A stretch of 64,000 nucleotides of DNA, from contig OZ241368.1 of assembly GCA_965200525.1 (NCBI GenBank), positions 3,844,001 to 3,908,000 on the forward strand, read 5' to 3'. This DNA comes from JANNPJ01 sp965200525 (GTDB taxonomy: Bacteria; Actinomycetota; Actinomycetes; Actinomycetales; Kineosporiaceae). Below, piece after piece: positions 1 to 8,007 of this stretch. Each line of letters starts with the position of its first letter. The stretch's first letter is position 1. A model generated the notes under the pieces. It was not told where the DNA came from, ran no database searches, and was given only the letters and a program-made list of their open reading frames with translations. Made by a program: the position numbers and the translations under genes.

Positions 1-1
1 A

Positions 2-790
2 CCGCGACGGCGGACGCCGGGCCTGCGCCGCGAGGAGGTGGCCGTGCTCGCGCACATCTCCACCGAGTACTACGTCCGCCTCGAGCAGGGCCGCGCGCCG
101 CGCCCGTCCGGCGAGGTCCTGGCCGGGATCGCCGGCGCGCTGGGGCTCACCGATTCGGAGTCCGACCACCTGCACGTGCTGGCCGGGACGGCGCCGATCC
201 GCAACGGCCGGCATCGGCGCGATGTGCGTCCGAGCATCCTGGCCGTGCTGGAGCGGCTGCCGCAGACGGCCGCCTTCGTCACGTCGGCCGTGTTCGAGGT
301 GCTGGCCTGGAACGACCTGGCCGCCGCGCTGATGGAAGACTTCGCCGAACTCAGCCCCCGCGATCGCAATCTCGCCCGCCGGGCCTTCCTGGAGCCGATG
401 CGCGGCGGCGTGCCGCTGTACGGGGTCTCCGACGGCCTGGAGTTCCGCCGGCACGTCGTGATGGAGTTGCGCTCGGCCCTGGCCCGCTACCCGGCCGACC
501 CGGACGTGGCCGGGCTGATCAACGAACTGCGCGAGGGCAGCGCCGATTTCGCCCGGCTCTGGGAGAGGCACGACGTGCACGGGACGGCGATGCTGACCAA
601 GACCTTCCGGCACCCGGTGGTCGGGCCGATCACGGTCGACTGCGACTCGCTGGCCCTCACCGACCGCGACCAGCACCTCACCCTCTACACCGCGCCGCTG
701 GGATCGCGCGATGCCGAGGCTCTGGCCCTGCTCAACGTGATCGGCGTCGAGAGCCTCAGCTCGAGGCCGGGGCCGGCTCCGGGGCGGTGA
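2..790 (+). CDS. XRE-family regulator with MmyB-like ligand domain, 5' truncated by window edge
   Basis: The frame is open from base 2. The first visible codons encode an Arg-rich TPGLRREE stretch that normally precedes the second helix of an XRE helix-turn-helix, so the true start lies left of the window and the GTG at 38 is internal. The HTH ends near STEYYVRLEQGR. The remaining ~200 residues look like the MmyB-type ligand-binding domain of actinobacterial regulators, with FEVLAWNDLAAALM, FARLWERHDV and FRHPVVGPITVDCD segments and a YTAPLGSRDAEAL end. It is expected to be a cytoplasmic transcription factor sensing a small ligand; the target is not visible. It converges on the glycosyltransferase operon, and the two 3' ends overlap by 35 bp. 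Confidence 0.85.
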   Translation, partial: PRRRTPGLRREEVAVLAHISTEYYVRLEQGRAPRPSGEVLAGIAGALGLTDSESDHLHVLAGTAPIRNGRHRRDVRPSILAVLERLPQTAAFVTSAVFEVLAWNDLAAALMEDFAELSPRDRNLARRAFLEPMRGGVPLYGVSDGLEFRRHVVMELRSALARYPADPDVAGLINELREGSADFARLWERHDVHGTAMLTKTFRHPVVGPITVDCDSLALTDRDQHLTLYTAPLGSRDAEALALLNVIGVESLSSRPGPAPGR

Positions 791-2090
791 GCTCGCCGAA
801 AAGGTCGGCCACCAGGTCGCGCTCGGGAAAGTCGAGGTTCCACCGGTGGGCCCGCCGGCTCGCCCGCTGGGAGAACCCCATGACCGGCGAACTCTGAAGC
901 CGCACCCGACCGGCCCCGCCCTCCAGGCCATCGCGAACCGCGCCGAGCGAATCGGCCCGGTCGCCCTTGCCGTTCAGGCTCACCCGGTGGCGGGCCCGGG
1001 TCAGGACGTCGTCCGGCACCGGCCCGACGCGCACGCGCCCCCGAACCGACGCCGGCAACATCCGGGGGCGGTCGGCATCGTCCCGGTCCAGGTAGATCCC
1101 CAGATTGATCGGGCTGCGGAGCAGGTCGAGCACCCCGCTGGTGAGGCTCTCGTCGTCCAGATGAGCGGTGCCGGCCCAGGTCACGACCAGGTCGAGGGGA
1201 GCATCGGGCTCCTCGCCGCGCTCCGGGCCGGGGATGAGCCGGGCCAGTGCTCTCAGCTCCTCGGCCTTGACCAGTTCGCGCTCGGCGGTGTCTCCGCGCC
1301 CGGCCCAGTCCGGGCCGTCGTGCCAGGCCACCGCCCGCGGCTCGTGAGCCAGCACCGCCCCGGCGTTCCAGGCCCGGAAGGCCAGCTCCCAGTCCTCGCC
1401 GCCGTAACTGGTGAACGACTCGTCGAAACCGCCGAGCTCGTGGAACAGCCCGGCCGAGCAGGCCATGACGGCGCTGATGATGAACCGGTAGCTGCGTTCG
1501 TCGCAGTCGAGCAGGTTGCCCGAGCCGCGGTAGGCGTCGTCCAGCCAGGCCGGGGCGGGAAACTGCTGCGGTGGCTCGCCGGTGCCGCTCAGCCAGGCCC
1601 CCAGCCGGGCCGGGGTCCAGCCGCGCAGGTCGGCGTGCCGGCGACGGCCGACCACCAGGGCGTCCGGCAGCAGCGCCGGCAGTCGGGTCAGCCGGCTCAG
1701 GTAGTCCGGCTCGGGAACGGTGTCCTGGTCGAGGAAGCACAGCAGCTCGCCGTCGGCCACCCTCGCGCCCAGGTTACGAGCAGCGGCGGCCCGAAAGCCC
1801 TGGTCCGGCTGGCGCACAACTTTGATCCTGGAGCCGCCGGCCGGCCCGGAGTTCAGGATCAGAGGATCGGGCGAGCCGTCGTCGGCGACGATCACCTCGA
1901 ACCGCTCGGCCGGATAGTCCTGGAGTCGCAGCGCTTCCAGAACCAGGTCGAGCTGGGGCCGGGACTGGTAGTAGGGGATGATCACGCTGACGTCCGGCTG
2001 CCGGGCGGGGGCGGTCTCGGGGACGAGGTCCCACCGGTTGCCGGGCACCACGAACCGGCCCCCGGGCAGGCTCAATGCGGTCGAGATCAA
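756..2090 (-). CDS. Glycosyltransferase family 2 with GT7C-like segment
   Basis: The 444-residue product has a GT-A nucleotide-sugar transferase domain: VSVIIPYY near residue 34, VADDGSPDP near 68, the metal-binding D-Q-D at 121-123, and a GGFDESF...YGGEDWELAFR segment near 220-240 typical of the galactosyltransferase C-terminal (GT7C) type. Residues ~270-444 form an extra domain I do not recognise. The start is a TTG whose TTGA overlaps the stop of the upstream transferase, implying translational coupling; no better start with a ribosome site is visible. It is the last gene of a six-transferase leftward operon. It probably adds a hexose or similar sugar to a cell-surface glycan; donor and acceptor cannot be read from sequence. 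Confidence 0.85.
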   Translation of the reverse strand: MISTALSLPGGRFVVPGNRWDLVPETAPARQPDVSVIIPYYQSRPQLDLVLEALRLQDYPAERFEVIVADDGSPDPLILNSGPAGGSRIKVVRQPDQGFRAAAARNLGARVADGELLCFLDQDTVPEPDYLSRLTRLPALLPDALVVGRRRHADLRGWTPARLGAWLSGTGEPPQQFPAPAWLDDAYRGSGNLLDCDERSYRFIISAVMACSAGLFHELGGFDESFTSYGGEDWELAFRAWNAGAVLAHEPRAVAWHDGPDWAGRGDTAERELVKAEELRALARLIPGPERGEEPDAPLDLVVTWAGTAHLDDESLTSGVLDLLRSPINLGIYLDRDDADRPRMLPASVRGRVRVGPVPDDVLTRARHRVSLNGKGDRADSLGAVRDGLEGGAGRVRLQSSPVMGFSQRASRRAHRWNLDFPERDLVADLFGELTAPEPAPASS

Positions 2091-3151
2091 TGAACCGGAA
2101 CCCTTTTCGGTACCGCCCGGAAGAGCCGGCGGTACCCGGCGGCCACCCGGGCTCCGCTCAGGTGGGCCGGCAACGGCTGCTCCAGCCAGGTCAGGTGCGG
2201 CTGGGCCAGTCGCTCGGCGATGAGCCCGGCCAGCTCGGCCGGGCGGTAGAGCTGGATCGCCCCGGGGTACGACTCGGCGAACTCCCGGGTGTAGGGGCCG
2301 GTGGCGGCCAGCGGGCGGCGTCCGGCGGCGATCCAGGTGTTGATCGAGCCCGAGGCCGAGATCATCCGGGCCGGCGCGACCGGCACCGCCACCTGGCGCA
2401 ACCTCGATTCCAGGACGGCGTCCGGCACGAACCCGGTGACCTGCAGCCTGCGGTTCGAGCCGGCGGCCAGCTGCGACAGCGCGGTGTGCAGGTCGTCGTG
2501 GCCGTCCGCGGTCCGGCCCAGGGCGGTGAAGCCAACGGACGCCGGCAGGCCGGCCATGGCCCGGATCACGTCGTCATGGCCCTTGCCCGGGTAGACGAAC
2601 CCGAACACGGCCACCTCCGGCAACGGCGTCCGCCGATCGCGCTCGGCCACGATCCAGGGGGGCTCGACCGGCAACGGGACCACCATGGCCACGACGTCCG
2701 CAGACCCGCCGCCGGCGGCCAGAAGCTGCTGCAGGAGGTCGAACTCGTGCCGGCTGGAAACGGCCACCGCGTCCACGGCCGCGACCACCCGGCGGTAGCT
2801 CTCGGCCCGGCGCCGGTAGCGGCCCGGCTCGTCGCCCGGGTCGGGCAGATCGTGCAGGGTCACGCTCACCGGGGCGCCGATCCGCCGGCGCAGGTCGACG
2901 AACGCGGTTGCGGCGGCGGCGGTCCGGTCGGCGTAGAGCCCGTCGGTGTACTGCAGGTGCACGACCGCGCTCGCCGACCCGGCCGCCGCGAGCACGTCGC
3001 CGGTGGCTTGCTCGGCCTGCTCCAGGTGTATGGCCTCCTGCCGCATCAGCTCGGCCAGGCGCAGCCCGAACCGGACCACTCCGTGATCGGCAGGACCGAT
3101 GACGATATGGACGGCGTCCGGGCCCTCGACCTGCGTGAGGTCCGCGATCAC
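2087..3151 (-). CDS. GT-B fold glycosyltransferase (GT4-like)
   Basis: 354 residues from a GTG at 3151 whose GTGA overlaps the preceding stop; GGAGGG lies just upstream. The open frame continues further upstream, but that part is low-complexity shadow of the neighbour. Visible GT-B features are an N-terminal IVIGPADHGVVRFG strand-loop, VVHLQYTDG, VTLHDLPDPG, VAVSSRHEFD, and a C-terminal half with VAVFGFVYPGKGHDDVIRAM (the usual start of the second Rossmann domain), a VTGFVPD loop and an APARMISASGSINTWIAAGR donor-site region. It is predicted to be a cytoplasmic retaining glycosyltransferase acting in the surrounding glycan operon. Sugar specificity is unknown. Confidence 0.75.
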   Translation of the reverse strand: MIADLTQVEGPDAVHIVIGPADHGVVRFGLRLAELMRQEAIHLEQAEQATGDVLAAAGSASAVVHLQYTDGLYADRTAAAATAFVDLRRRIGAPVSVTLHDLPDPGDEPGRYRRRAESYRRVVAAVDAVAVSSRHEFDLLQQLLAAGGGSADVVAMVVPLPVEPPWIVAERDRRTPLPEVAVFGFVYPGKGHDDVIRAMAGLPASVGFTALGRTADGHDDLHTALSQLAAGSNRRLQVTGFVPDAVLESRLRQVAVPVAPARMISASGSINTWIAAGRRPLAATGPYTREFAESYPGAIQLYRPAELAGLIAERLAQPHLTWLEQPLPAHLSGARVAAGYRRLFRAVPKRVPVH

Positions 3152-4008
3152 AGGCCCTCCCGCAGGGCCAGCCGGCCGGCCCGGGGGTCGAAGTCGATCA
3201 GGCCCAGCTTCTGGAACTGGGTCAGCCAGCCCTCCATCGGGTACCAGCCGTGCAGCTCGGCGAACAGCCCGGCGTTGCGCACGATGTCGCCGACGTGCTG
3301 CACCGGCGGGCTCTGGCTGTCGTGGTGCTGGTGGTAGGCCACCGCGTCGTCGATCCACCACACGCCCAGGCCGGCGTCCTTGGCCCGGAACGCGAAATCG
3401 GTGTCCTCACCGCCGTACCCGCGGAACCGCTCCTCGAAACCGCCGATCAGATCGAACGATTCGCGCCGCAGGGCCAGGGACGTCGTCCAGGCCAGCTCGT
3501 GGCGGTCCTCGCGTACGAGCTCTCCCGGCCCGCTGACCGGGCGGGCCGCGTGCGGGTGCGAGGCCGCCATCAGGTCCGGCTCGCTCCAGCCGGGCGCCGG
3601 ATGCCCCGGCGCCAGGTAGCGCAGACCGCCGCAGATCAGCCCGTCCGTCTGCGCCGCCGCCCGGGCGTAGGACTCGACCAGTGCGGCGCCCGGGATGCAG
3701 TCGACGTCCAGCAGCACCGCGACCGGCGAGCTCAGGGCCCGCACGCCCAGGTTCCGGGCCGCGGCCAGCGGAAGCTGCCCGGTGGTCTCGGCCCGCAGGC
3801 TCTCGTCCGGTGGCAGGTCCAGCACGCTCACCCGGCCGGCCAGGGCCGGGGGAACCTCGACCGGCAGCCGGTCCATCCGCACGATCACCACCTCGTCGGC
3901 GGCGCGGGTCTGGCGAGCCAGGCCCTCGAGCTGGTGAGCCAGGTGGCCCCGGCGACCGGCCACGATCGTGACGACGCCGACCCCGCTCATCGAGCTGGTC
4001 GGGCTCAT
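3148..4008 (-). CDS. Glycosyltransferase family 2 with GT7C-like segment
   Basis: 286 residues. The N-terminus VGVVTIVAGRRGHLAHQLEGL is a GT-A opening. D-V-D at 101-103 in VAVLLDVDCIPG is the metal/nucleotide site, and GGFEERFRGYGGEDTDFAFR near 195 is the GT7C-type segment also present in the operon's last gene. The two GT2 enzymes are therefore related and may act at similar steps. The ATG at 4008 overlaps the previous stop (ATGA) and the 3' end overlaps the next start (GTGA). The C-terminal HGWYPMEGWLTQFQKLG region is not a recognised domain. It is presumably a soluble transferase in glycan chain assembly. Confidence 0.85.
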   Translation of the reverse strand: MSPTSSMSGVGVVTIVAGRRGHLAHQLEGLARQTRAADEVVIVRMDRLPVEVPPALAGRVSVLDLPPDESLRAETTGQLPLAAARNLGVRALSSPVAVLLDVDCIPGAALVESYARAAAQTDGLICGGLRYLAPGHPAPGWSEPDLMAASHPHAARPVSGPGELVREDRHELAWTTSLALRRESFDLIGGFEERFRGYGGEDTDFAFRAKDAGLGVWWIDDAVAYHQHHDSQSPPVQHVGDIVRNAGLFAELHGWYPMEGWLTQFQKLGLIDFDPRAGRLALREGL

Positions 4009-5132
4009 CGGGCCACCGTCGCGCGTCGGTCCACCGGCCCGGGCAGGCGCAGCACCGGACCCGACGCCTCCGCCCCGGTGAGTTCCAGAAGGTTGCCCGG
4101 GCCGGCGTCGGCGCCCAGGGTGCGGGCCAGTTGCTCGACGGCGTCCGCGAACCGGGAGGCGCCGTCGGTGGGCAGGCTCAGCGGTCCACCGGCGGAGGCC
4201 CGGGCCACCGCCGCGGCCCAGCCGCCCGGCCCGGGCAGGTCGTTCAGGACCACCGCATCGCCGCGGGCGGCCAGGGCCCGGGCGGTGGCGTGCTGCTCGT
4301 CGAACGGGCGTGACTCGGGGACGGCCACGAACGGGCGACCGGCCGCGGCGACGTCGCTCACCGTGCCGAGGCCGGCGTTGCCGATCACGACCGAGGCCTC
4401 GGCCAGGTGCGGCCGGGGATCAGCCACCCGGCCGGCAAAGGTGAGGTTGCGGCCCGAGCGGCGCCGCCCGGCCGCGCCGGACCGCAGGCCCAGCACGCGC
4501 ACGTCATGTCCGGCCAGCTCGGCGGCGATCTGCTCGCAGAGGCGCACGTCCAGCCGGGAGCCGCCGGTTCCCACCACCACGAGCACCAATGGCCGGGCTC
4601 GGGCCGGGGGTGGGGTGCCGGGGCCGGCTCCGGCGGTGACCAGCCCGACCGATCGGGTGCGGGCCAGGTCGTCGTGCAACCCCCAGGCCGGGGGTACCGG
4701 CATCACGATCTCGTCGGCCAGGGCGAAACCCAGCTCGTGCGGGGCGTCCGTGCGCTCGCCCGGCAGCCGCACCGCCAGCACCGGCACACCGCTGGTGCGC
4801 AGCAGCACGGCCACCTCGACCGACACGTCGACCACGGCCAGGATCGGCGCCCGCCGGGAGGCCTCCGCCAGCAGCAGCTGGTGGCGGCGCAGCAGCCCGC
4901 TGTGGTGAGCCGGCGCCCAGTGCAGCCGCCCGCCGGCGTCGTGCCCGCTGCCGCCGGACGCGGCCGGGTGGTCGGGCGGCAGGGGCAGGTAGGAGGCGTG
5001 TGCGGGCAGGTCGCGGGGCGGCGGCGTCGAGGAGGCCAGGATCACCGGCCGGGTCAGCTCGGCCGTGACCGCCAGCGCCCGGCGCCAGTGCCCCAGCCCC
5101 TGGTGGTGCACGTAGTACAGGACCGGCCTCAT
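4005..5132 (-). CDS. MurG/GT28-like glycosyltransferase
   Basis: 375 residues from the ATG at 5132, which overlaps the upstream stop (ATGA). The N-terminus VLYYVHHQGLGHWRRAL carries the Gly-rich GLGHWRR loop typical of GT28 enzymes such as MurG and MGDG synthase. The C-terminal half has VLVVVGTGGSRLD and VIGNAGLGTVSDVAAAGR followed by PFDEQHATARALA, matching the UDP-sugar-binding half of that family. It lacks the lipid-binding signatures of true MurG and sits in a multi-transferase operon, so it is more likely a surface-glycan or glycolipid transferase than the peptidoglycan enzyme. Confidence 0.75.
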   Translation of the reverse strand: MRPVLYYVHHQGLGHWRRALAVTAELTRPVILASSTPPPRDLPAHASYLPLPPDHPAASGGSGHDAGGRLHWAPAHHSGLLRRHQLLLAEASRRAPILAVVDVSVEVAVLLRTSGVPVLAVRLPGERTDAPHELGFALADEIVMPVPPAWGLHDDLARTRSVGLVTAGAGPGTPPPARARPLVLVVVGTGGSRLDVRLCEQIAAELAGHDVRVLGLRSGAAGRRRSGRNLTFAGRVADPRPHLAEASVVIGNAGLGTVSDVAAAGRPFVAVPESRPFDEQHATARALAARGDAVVLNDLPGPGGWAAAVARASAGGPLSLPTDGASRFADAVEQLARTLGADAGPGNLLELTGAEASGPVLRLPGPVDRRATVAR

Positions 5133-6247
5133 GCCGCCCCGCCCTCGGCCAGCAGCATGCGGTCGGCGGCGGCGAGCATCAGCCGCTCGTACCGCTCGAC
5201 CATGCGGCGCACGTCGAAGCGTTCCTCGGCCCGCCGCCGCACGATGGCCCGATCGCAGCCCAGGGCCTGCCGGATCGCCGCGGCCAGGGCGTCGGGCTCG
5301 GCCGGGGCCAGGGCGCCGACCTCGTCGTCGATCAAGGTGCTCAGGGCGCCCCGTTCGATCGCCGCGACCGGGGTGCCGCAGGCCATCGCTTCGATCGCCA
5401 CCAGCCCGAACGGCTCTTCCCAGGCCGGGGTGACCAGGGCCACCGAGGCCGAGCGCACCAGCCGGGCCAGCTCGGGCTGGCGCAGATGGCCGGCCCAGGT
5501 GACGTCGGGGCCGAGTTCGGGCTCGACGTGCTCGGCGAAGTACTCGCGGTCGAAGGCCGGCCCGGCCAGCACCAGCGGCAGGCCGGCCCGCCGGGCGGCC
5601 GCGATGGCCAGGTGCGGGGCCTTCTCCGGCACCAGGCGCCCGGACCACACGGCGTAACCGCCGTCGCCGGCTCCGGCCGGCCAGGCCTCAAGGTCGACGC
5701 CGTTGTGGATCACCGGTGGTCGCCAGCCGGTGGCCTGCTGCCAGGAGCCGGCCAGGTGCTCGGAGACAGCCACCGTCTCCAGGCCGAACCCGTCCTCGTG
5801 GGCGCTGCGGTAGGCCAGCTCCAGCCAGGGCGTCGGCGGGCTGTGCAGGGTCGAGGTCACCGCCTTGCCCAGGACGGCGCTCATCGCCACCGGCAGCTGG
5901 TGCACGCAGTTGAGGTGGACGACGTCCACGCTGTCGTCGCGCATCAGGTGCAGCATCGTGCGCTGGTAGGCAAGGTGTTCGGTGAGGATCGCCTCCGGCC
6001 CCATCGACACGTCCTGGCGGGCGGCGCGGCTCAGGCGCAGCGTGCCGTCCCACATGGACACGGCCCCCAGGTGCGGGTCCGATCCGGGGCCGCCGTAGAC
6101 GATCACCTCGTGCCCGAGCCGGCGCAGGCCGCCGGCCAGGTCCCAGCCGTGGGCCTCCATGCCGCCGGCGAAGGGCTGGCGGAAGCCGAAGTTGGCGCTG
6201 CTGATCATGGCGATCCGCAGCCGGCGGGCCTGGCTGAACCCGCTCAT
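5129..6247 (-). CDS. Glycosyltransferase family 4
   Basis: 372 residues from the ATG at 6247 (ATGA overlap with the preceding gene). It is a clear GT4 retaining glycosyltransferase: N-terminal RIAMISSANFGFRQPFAGG and GGLRRLGHEVIVYG, VHLNCVHQLPVA, VAVSEHLAGSW, VIHNGVDLEAW, then a donor domain with AVWSGRLVPEKAPHLAI and the E-x7-E signature in EEPFGLVAIEAMACGTPV. It is likely a cytoplasmic enzyme using a nucleotide sugar. It is second in the six-transferase operon and is coupled on both sides by 4-bp overlaps. Confidence 0.9.
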   Translation of the reverse strand: MSGFSQARRLRIAMISSANFGFRQPFAGGMEAHGWDLAGGLRRLGHEVIVYGGPGSDPHLGAVSMWDGTLRLSRAARQDVSMGPEAILTEHLAYQRTMLHLMRDDSVDVVHLNCVHQLPVAMSAVLGKAVTSTLHSPPTPWLELAYRSAHEDGFGLETVAVSEHLAGSWQQATGWRPPVIHNGVDLEAWPAGAGDGGYAVWSGRLVPEKAPHLAIAAARRAGLPLVLAGPAFDREYFAEHVEPELGPDVTWAGHLRQPELARLVRSASVALVTPAWEEPFGLVAIEAMACGTPVAAIERGALSTLIDDEVGALAPAEPDALAAAIRQALGCDRAIVRRRAEERFDVRRMVERYERLMLAAADRMLLAEGGAA

Positions 6248-7257
6248 GAGGCCACCGCGACGTTGGCCACGACCTGGGCGTAGATCTGCGCGTGGACGTC
6301 GCGCACCCGCTGCAGTTGCTGAGCCCGGAACGCGCCATCGAGGGCGGTCACCGGTCCGGCCTCCAGCGCGCCCCGGACGGCCTCGGCCAGGCTGAGGGGG
6401 TCGAAGCCGGCCGACTCGTCGTTCTGGTAGGTGAGAACCTCGTCCCACTGGTCGGCATAGAAGCCGCAGGAGGGGCTGACGATCCGGGTCCCGACGTCGC
6501 GGCAGGCCTCCAGCCAGCCCGAATGGGTTCCGAAGCGGTGCGGCAGCACGTACACGTCCAGCCCGGCCAGGTACGTGGCCAGCTCCTGGTCGCTGAACCG
6601 CTCGTGCACGGCCAGGTCGAGCAGGCCGTTCTCGGCCAGGGCCCGGGTGCGGGACAGCTCGGGCCGTTGCAGGGCGCCCGGGTGCAGGTCCACCCGCAAC
6701 CGCCCACCGGCCGAAAGAGCCCCTTGGCAGGCGGCTTCGACCACGCGGTCGGGCTCGACGACGTTACGGCGCAGGTCCTTCAGGTGGATCCCGACCACGC
6801 CGGCCGCCCCGGCCCGGGTCGGCCGCTGGGCCGGCTCGATCACGTAGGGGTGGGCGATGACCGGGGCCAGACGCCCCCACCGGCGCCGGATCTCGCGGGC
6901 CGCCCCGCCGGTCAGGGTCAGGACGGCGGCCGCTGTCGGGACCAGGACGTCGAGGTGCCGATCATGGGCCTGGGGCGAGTCCTGGTGCGGGTTGCGCAGG
7001 TCGTGAACGGTGTACACCAGCGGCAGGCCATACCGGTCCAGGTCCTGCACCCACAGCCGCAACTGCTCGGCGTCCAGGTGCTCGAACCCGAAATGCAGGT
7101 GCACTAGATCGAACTCGCGGTGGTGGCGGGCCAGCCAGTCGCGGTCCAGGCCCGGGCTCGGCCCGGCGCCCGGCGAACCGGTCGGGTCGACGTCCGCCTG
7201 CGGGGTGGACTGCTGGACATAGGGGTGATCGCCGGGGATCTGCAGGAGGCGGTTCAT
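6244..7257 (-). CDS. Probable GT-B glycosyltransferase, first gene of the GT operon
   Basis: 337 residues from the ATG at 7257 (MNRLLQIPGDHPY). It has a GT-B outline: FDLVHLHFGFEHLD, LPLVYTVHDLRNPH, VLTLTGGAAREIRRRWG, VIAHPYVIE, then GVVGIHLKDLRRN and a VYVLPHRFGTHSGWLEA donor loop, with a weak nucleotide-sugar motif set. Family assignment is by fold pattern only. The frame extends to a TTG at 7302, but the only good ribosome site (7284-7293) is correctly spaced for a 7-codon mini-ORF that ends on this ATG, not for the TTG. The last four bases overlap the next gene's start. Confidence 0.65.
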   Translation of the reverse strand: MNRLLQIPGDHPYVQQSTPQADVDPTGSPGAGPSPGLDRDWLARHHREFDLVHLHFGFEHLDAEQLRLWVQDLDRYGLPLVYTVHDLRNPHQDSPQAHDRHLDVLVPTAAAVLTLTGGAAREIRRRWGRLAPVIAHPYVIEPAQRPTRAGAAGVVGIHLKDLRRNVVEPDRVVEAACQGALSAGGRLRVDLHPGALQRPELSRTRALAENGLLDLAVHERFSDQELATYLAGLDVYVLPHRFGTHSGWLEACRDVGTRIVSPSCGFYADQWDEVLTYQNDESAGFDPLSLAEAVRGALEAGPVTALDGAFRAQQLQRVRDVHAQIYAQVVANVAVAS

Positions 7258-7277
7258 CGCCGTCCGACGGCAGCCAT
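7254..7277 (-). CDS. Possible 7-codon leader ORF ahead of the glycosyltransferase operon
   Basis: ATG at 7277 is preceded, with 6 nt spacing, by GGAAGAGAGG (complement of 7284-7293), the strongest ribosome site here. It reads M-A-A-V-G-R-R and stops with a TGA that overlaps the ATG of the first glycosyltransferase (ATGA). That transferase has no ribosome site of its own at normal distance. The mini-ORF would deliver ribosomes by coupling, extending the 4-bp-overlap pattern of the operon. It could instead be a chance ORF with the true start at the TTG at 7302. Confidence 0.35.
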   Translation of the reverse strand: MAAVGRR

Positions 7278-7361
7278 CAGTGACCTCTCTTCCGTGAGCC
7301 AACTCGTTCGTCTACGTGCTTCAGCCGGGCCGGGCCGGGCTGCGCGCGAGCGTGCCGTCGG

Positions 7362-7895
7362 TCAGGACTGCGCCTGGGGCACGGTCCGCCGCTCGTACAC
7401 GCCCACCTCACTGCCGGTCCACCAGTCGGTGATCCCCGCGAACGACGCCAGCACGCGCTCGTGGTTCCAGTCGTCCACGACGTGGACCTCGTGGTGGTTG
7501 CCCTCGATCTCGCCCTGCGGGTAGTGCACGACCGGGATGGACAGGTACACGGCCTGGGAGGCCGCCGAGCCCGCCTTGGCCCACAACTGCAGGGCCTCGT
7601 CCTCACTCATGTGCTCGGCCACGTCGCCGATGATCACGACATCGGCCTCGGGGAAGGGCACGGTGCGCGCGTCGCCGATGGTGATGTCGTCGTAGTACTC
7701 GTTCAAGCGGTACGTGTGCACGTACGGCTCATAGATCTCGATGCCGCTGACTCGTGAGGTCGGGACCTCGGCCAGCAGCTTCGCGTACGTTCCCACCCCC
7801 GGCCCGATGTCGAGCACGGATACGGGTCCGTCGGTGGCCAACTCCGCGACCTTAGCGCGGATCCAGTCCTTACCTTCACGCGAGCTCATGGGCAT
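7362..7895 (-). CDS. SAM-dependent methyltransferase
   Basis: 177 residues with a class I methyltransferase core: VSVLDIGPGVGTYAKLLAE (motif I, SAM-binding Gly loop), VSGIEIYEPYV, ITIGDARTVPFPEADVVIIGDVAEHM (motifs II to IV), then AVYLSIPVVHYPQGE. Two in-frame ATGs (7895 and 7889) are equally plausible starts; no strong ribosome site is seen. It is short for the family, consistent with a minimal domain. It lies 104 bp upstream of the glycosyltransferase operon on the same strand and diverges from the WcbI-like gene, so it may methylate a sugar of the same glycan, but that is inference from position. Confidence 0.8.
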   Translation of the reverse strand: MPMSSREGKDWIRAKVAELATDGPVSVLDIGPGVGTYAKLLAEVPTSRVSGIEIYEPYVHTYRLNEYYDDITIGDARTVPFPEADVVIIGDVAEHMSEDEALQLWAKAGSAASQAVYLSIPVVHYPQGEIEGNHHEVHVVDDWNHERVLASFAGITDWWTGSEVGVYERRTVPQAQS

Positions 7896-8007
7896 TGACG
7901 CAGAATGGCAGGCCCGCCGTCATCGCACATTTCGACGACCCCTCCAGTGGCCCGTCCGGTACTCCTGCTCACTTGCGGTGACGGCCCGGGCCCGCTCTGA
8001 TGTGCGC

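Noticed and set aside
4005..5648. Longer N-terminal extension of the GT28-like gene
   Set aside because: The extra ~170 codons are Arg/Gly/Pro low-complexity in a shadow frame of the GT4 gene; the ATG at 5132 overlaps the GT4 stop by 4 bp and begins the conserved fold.
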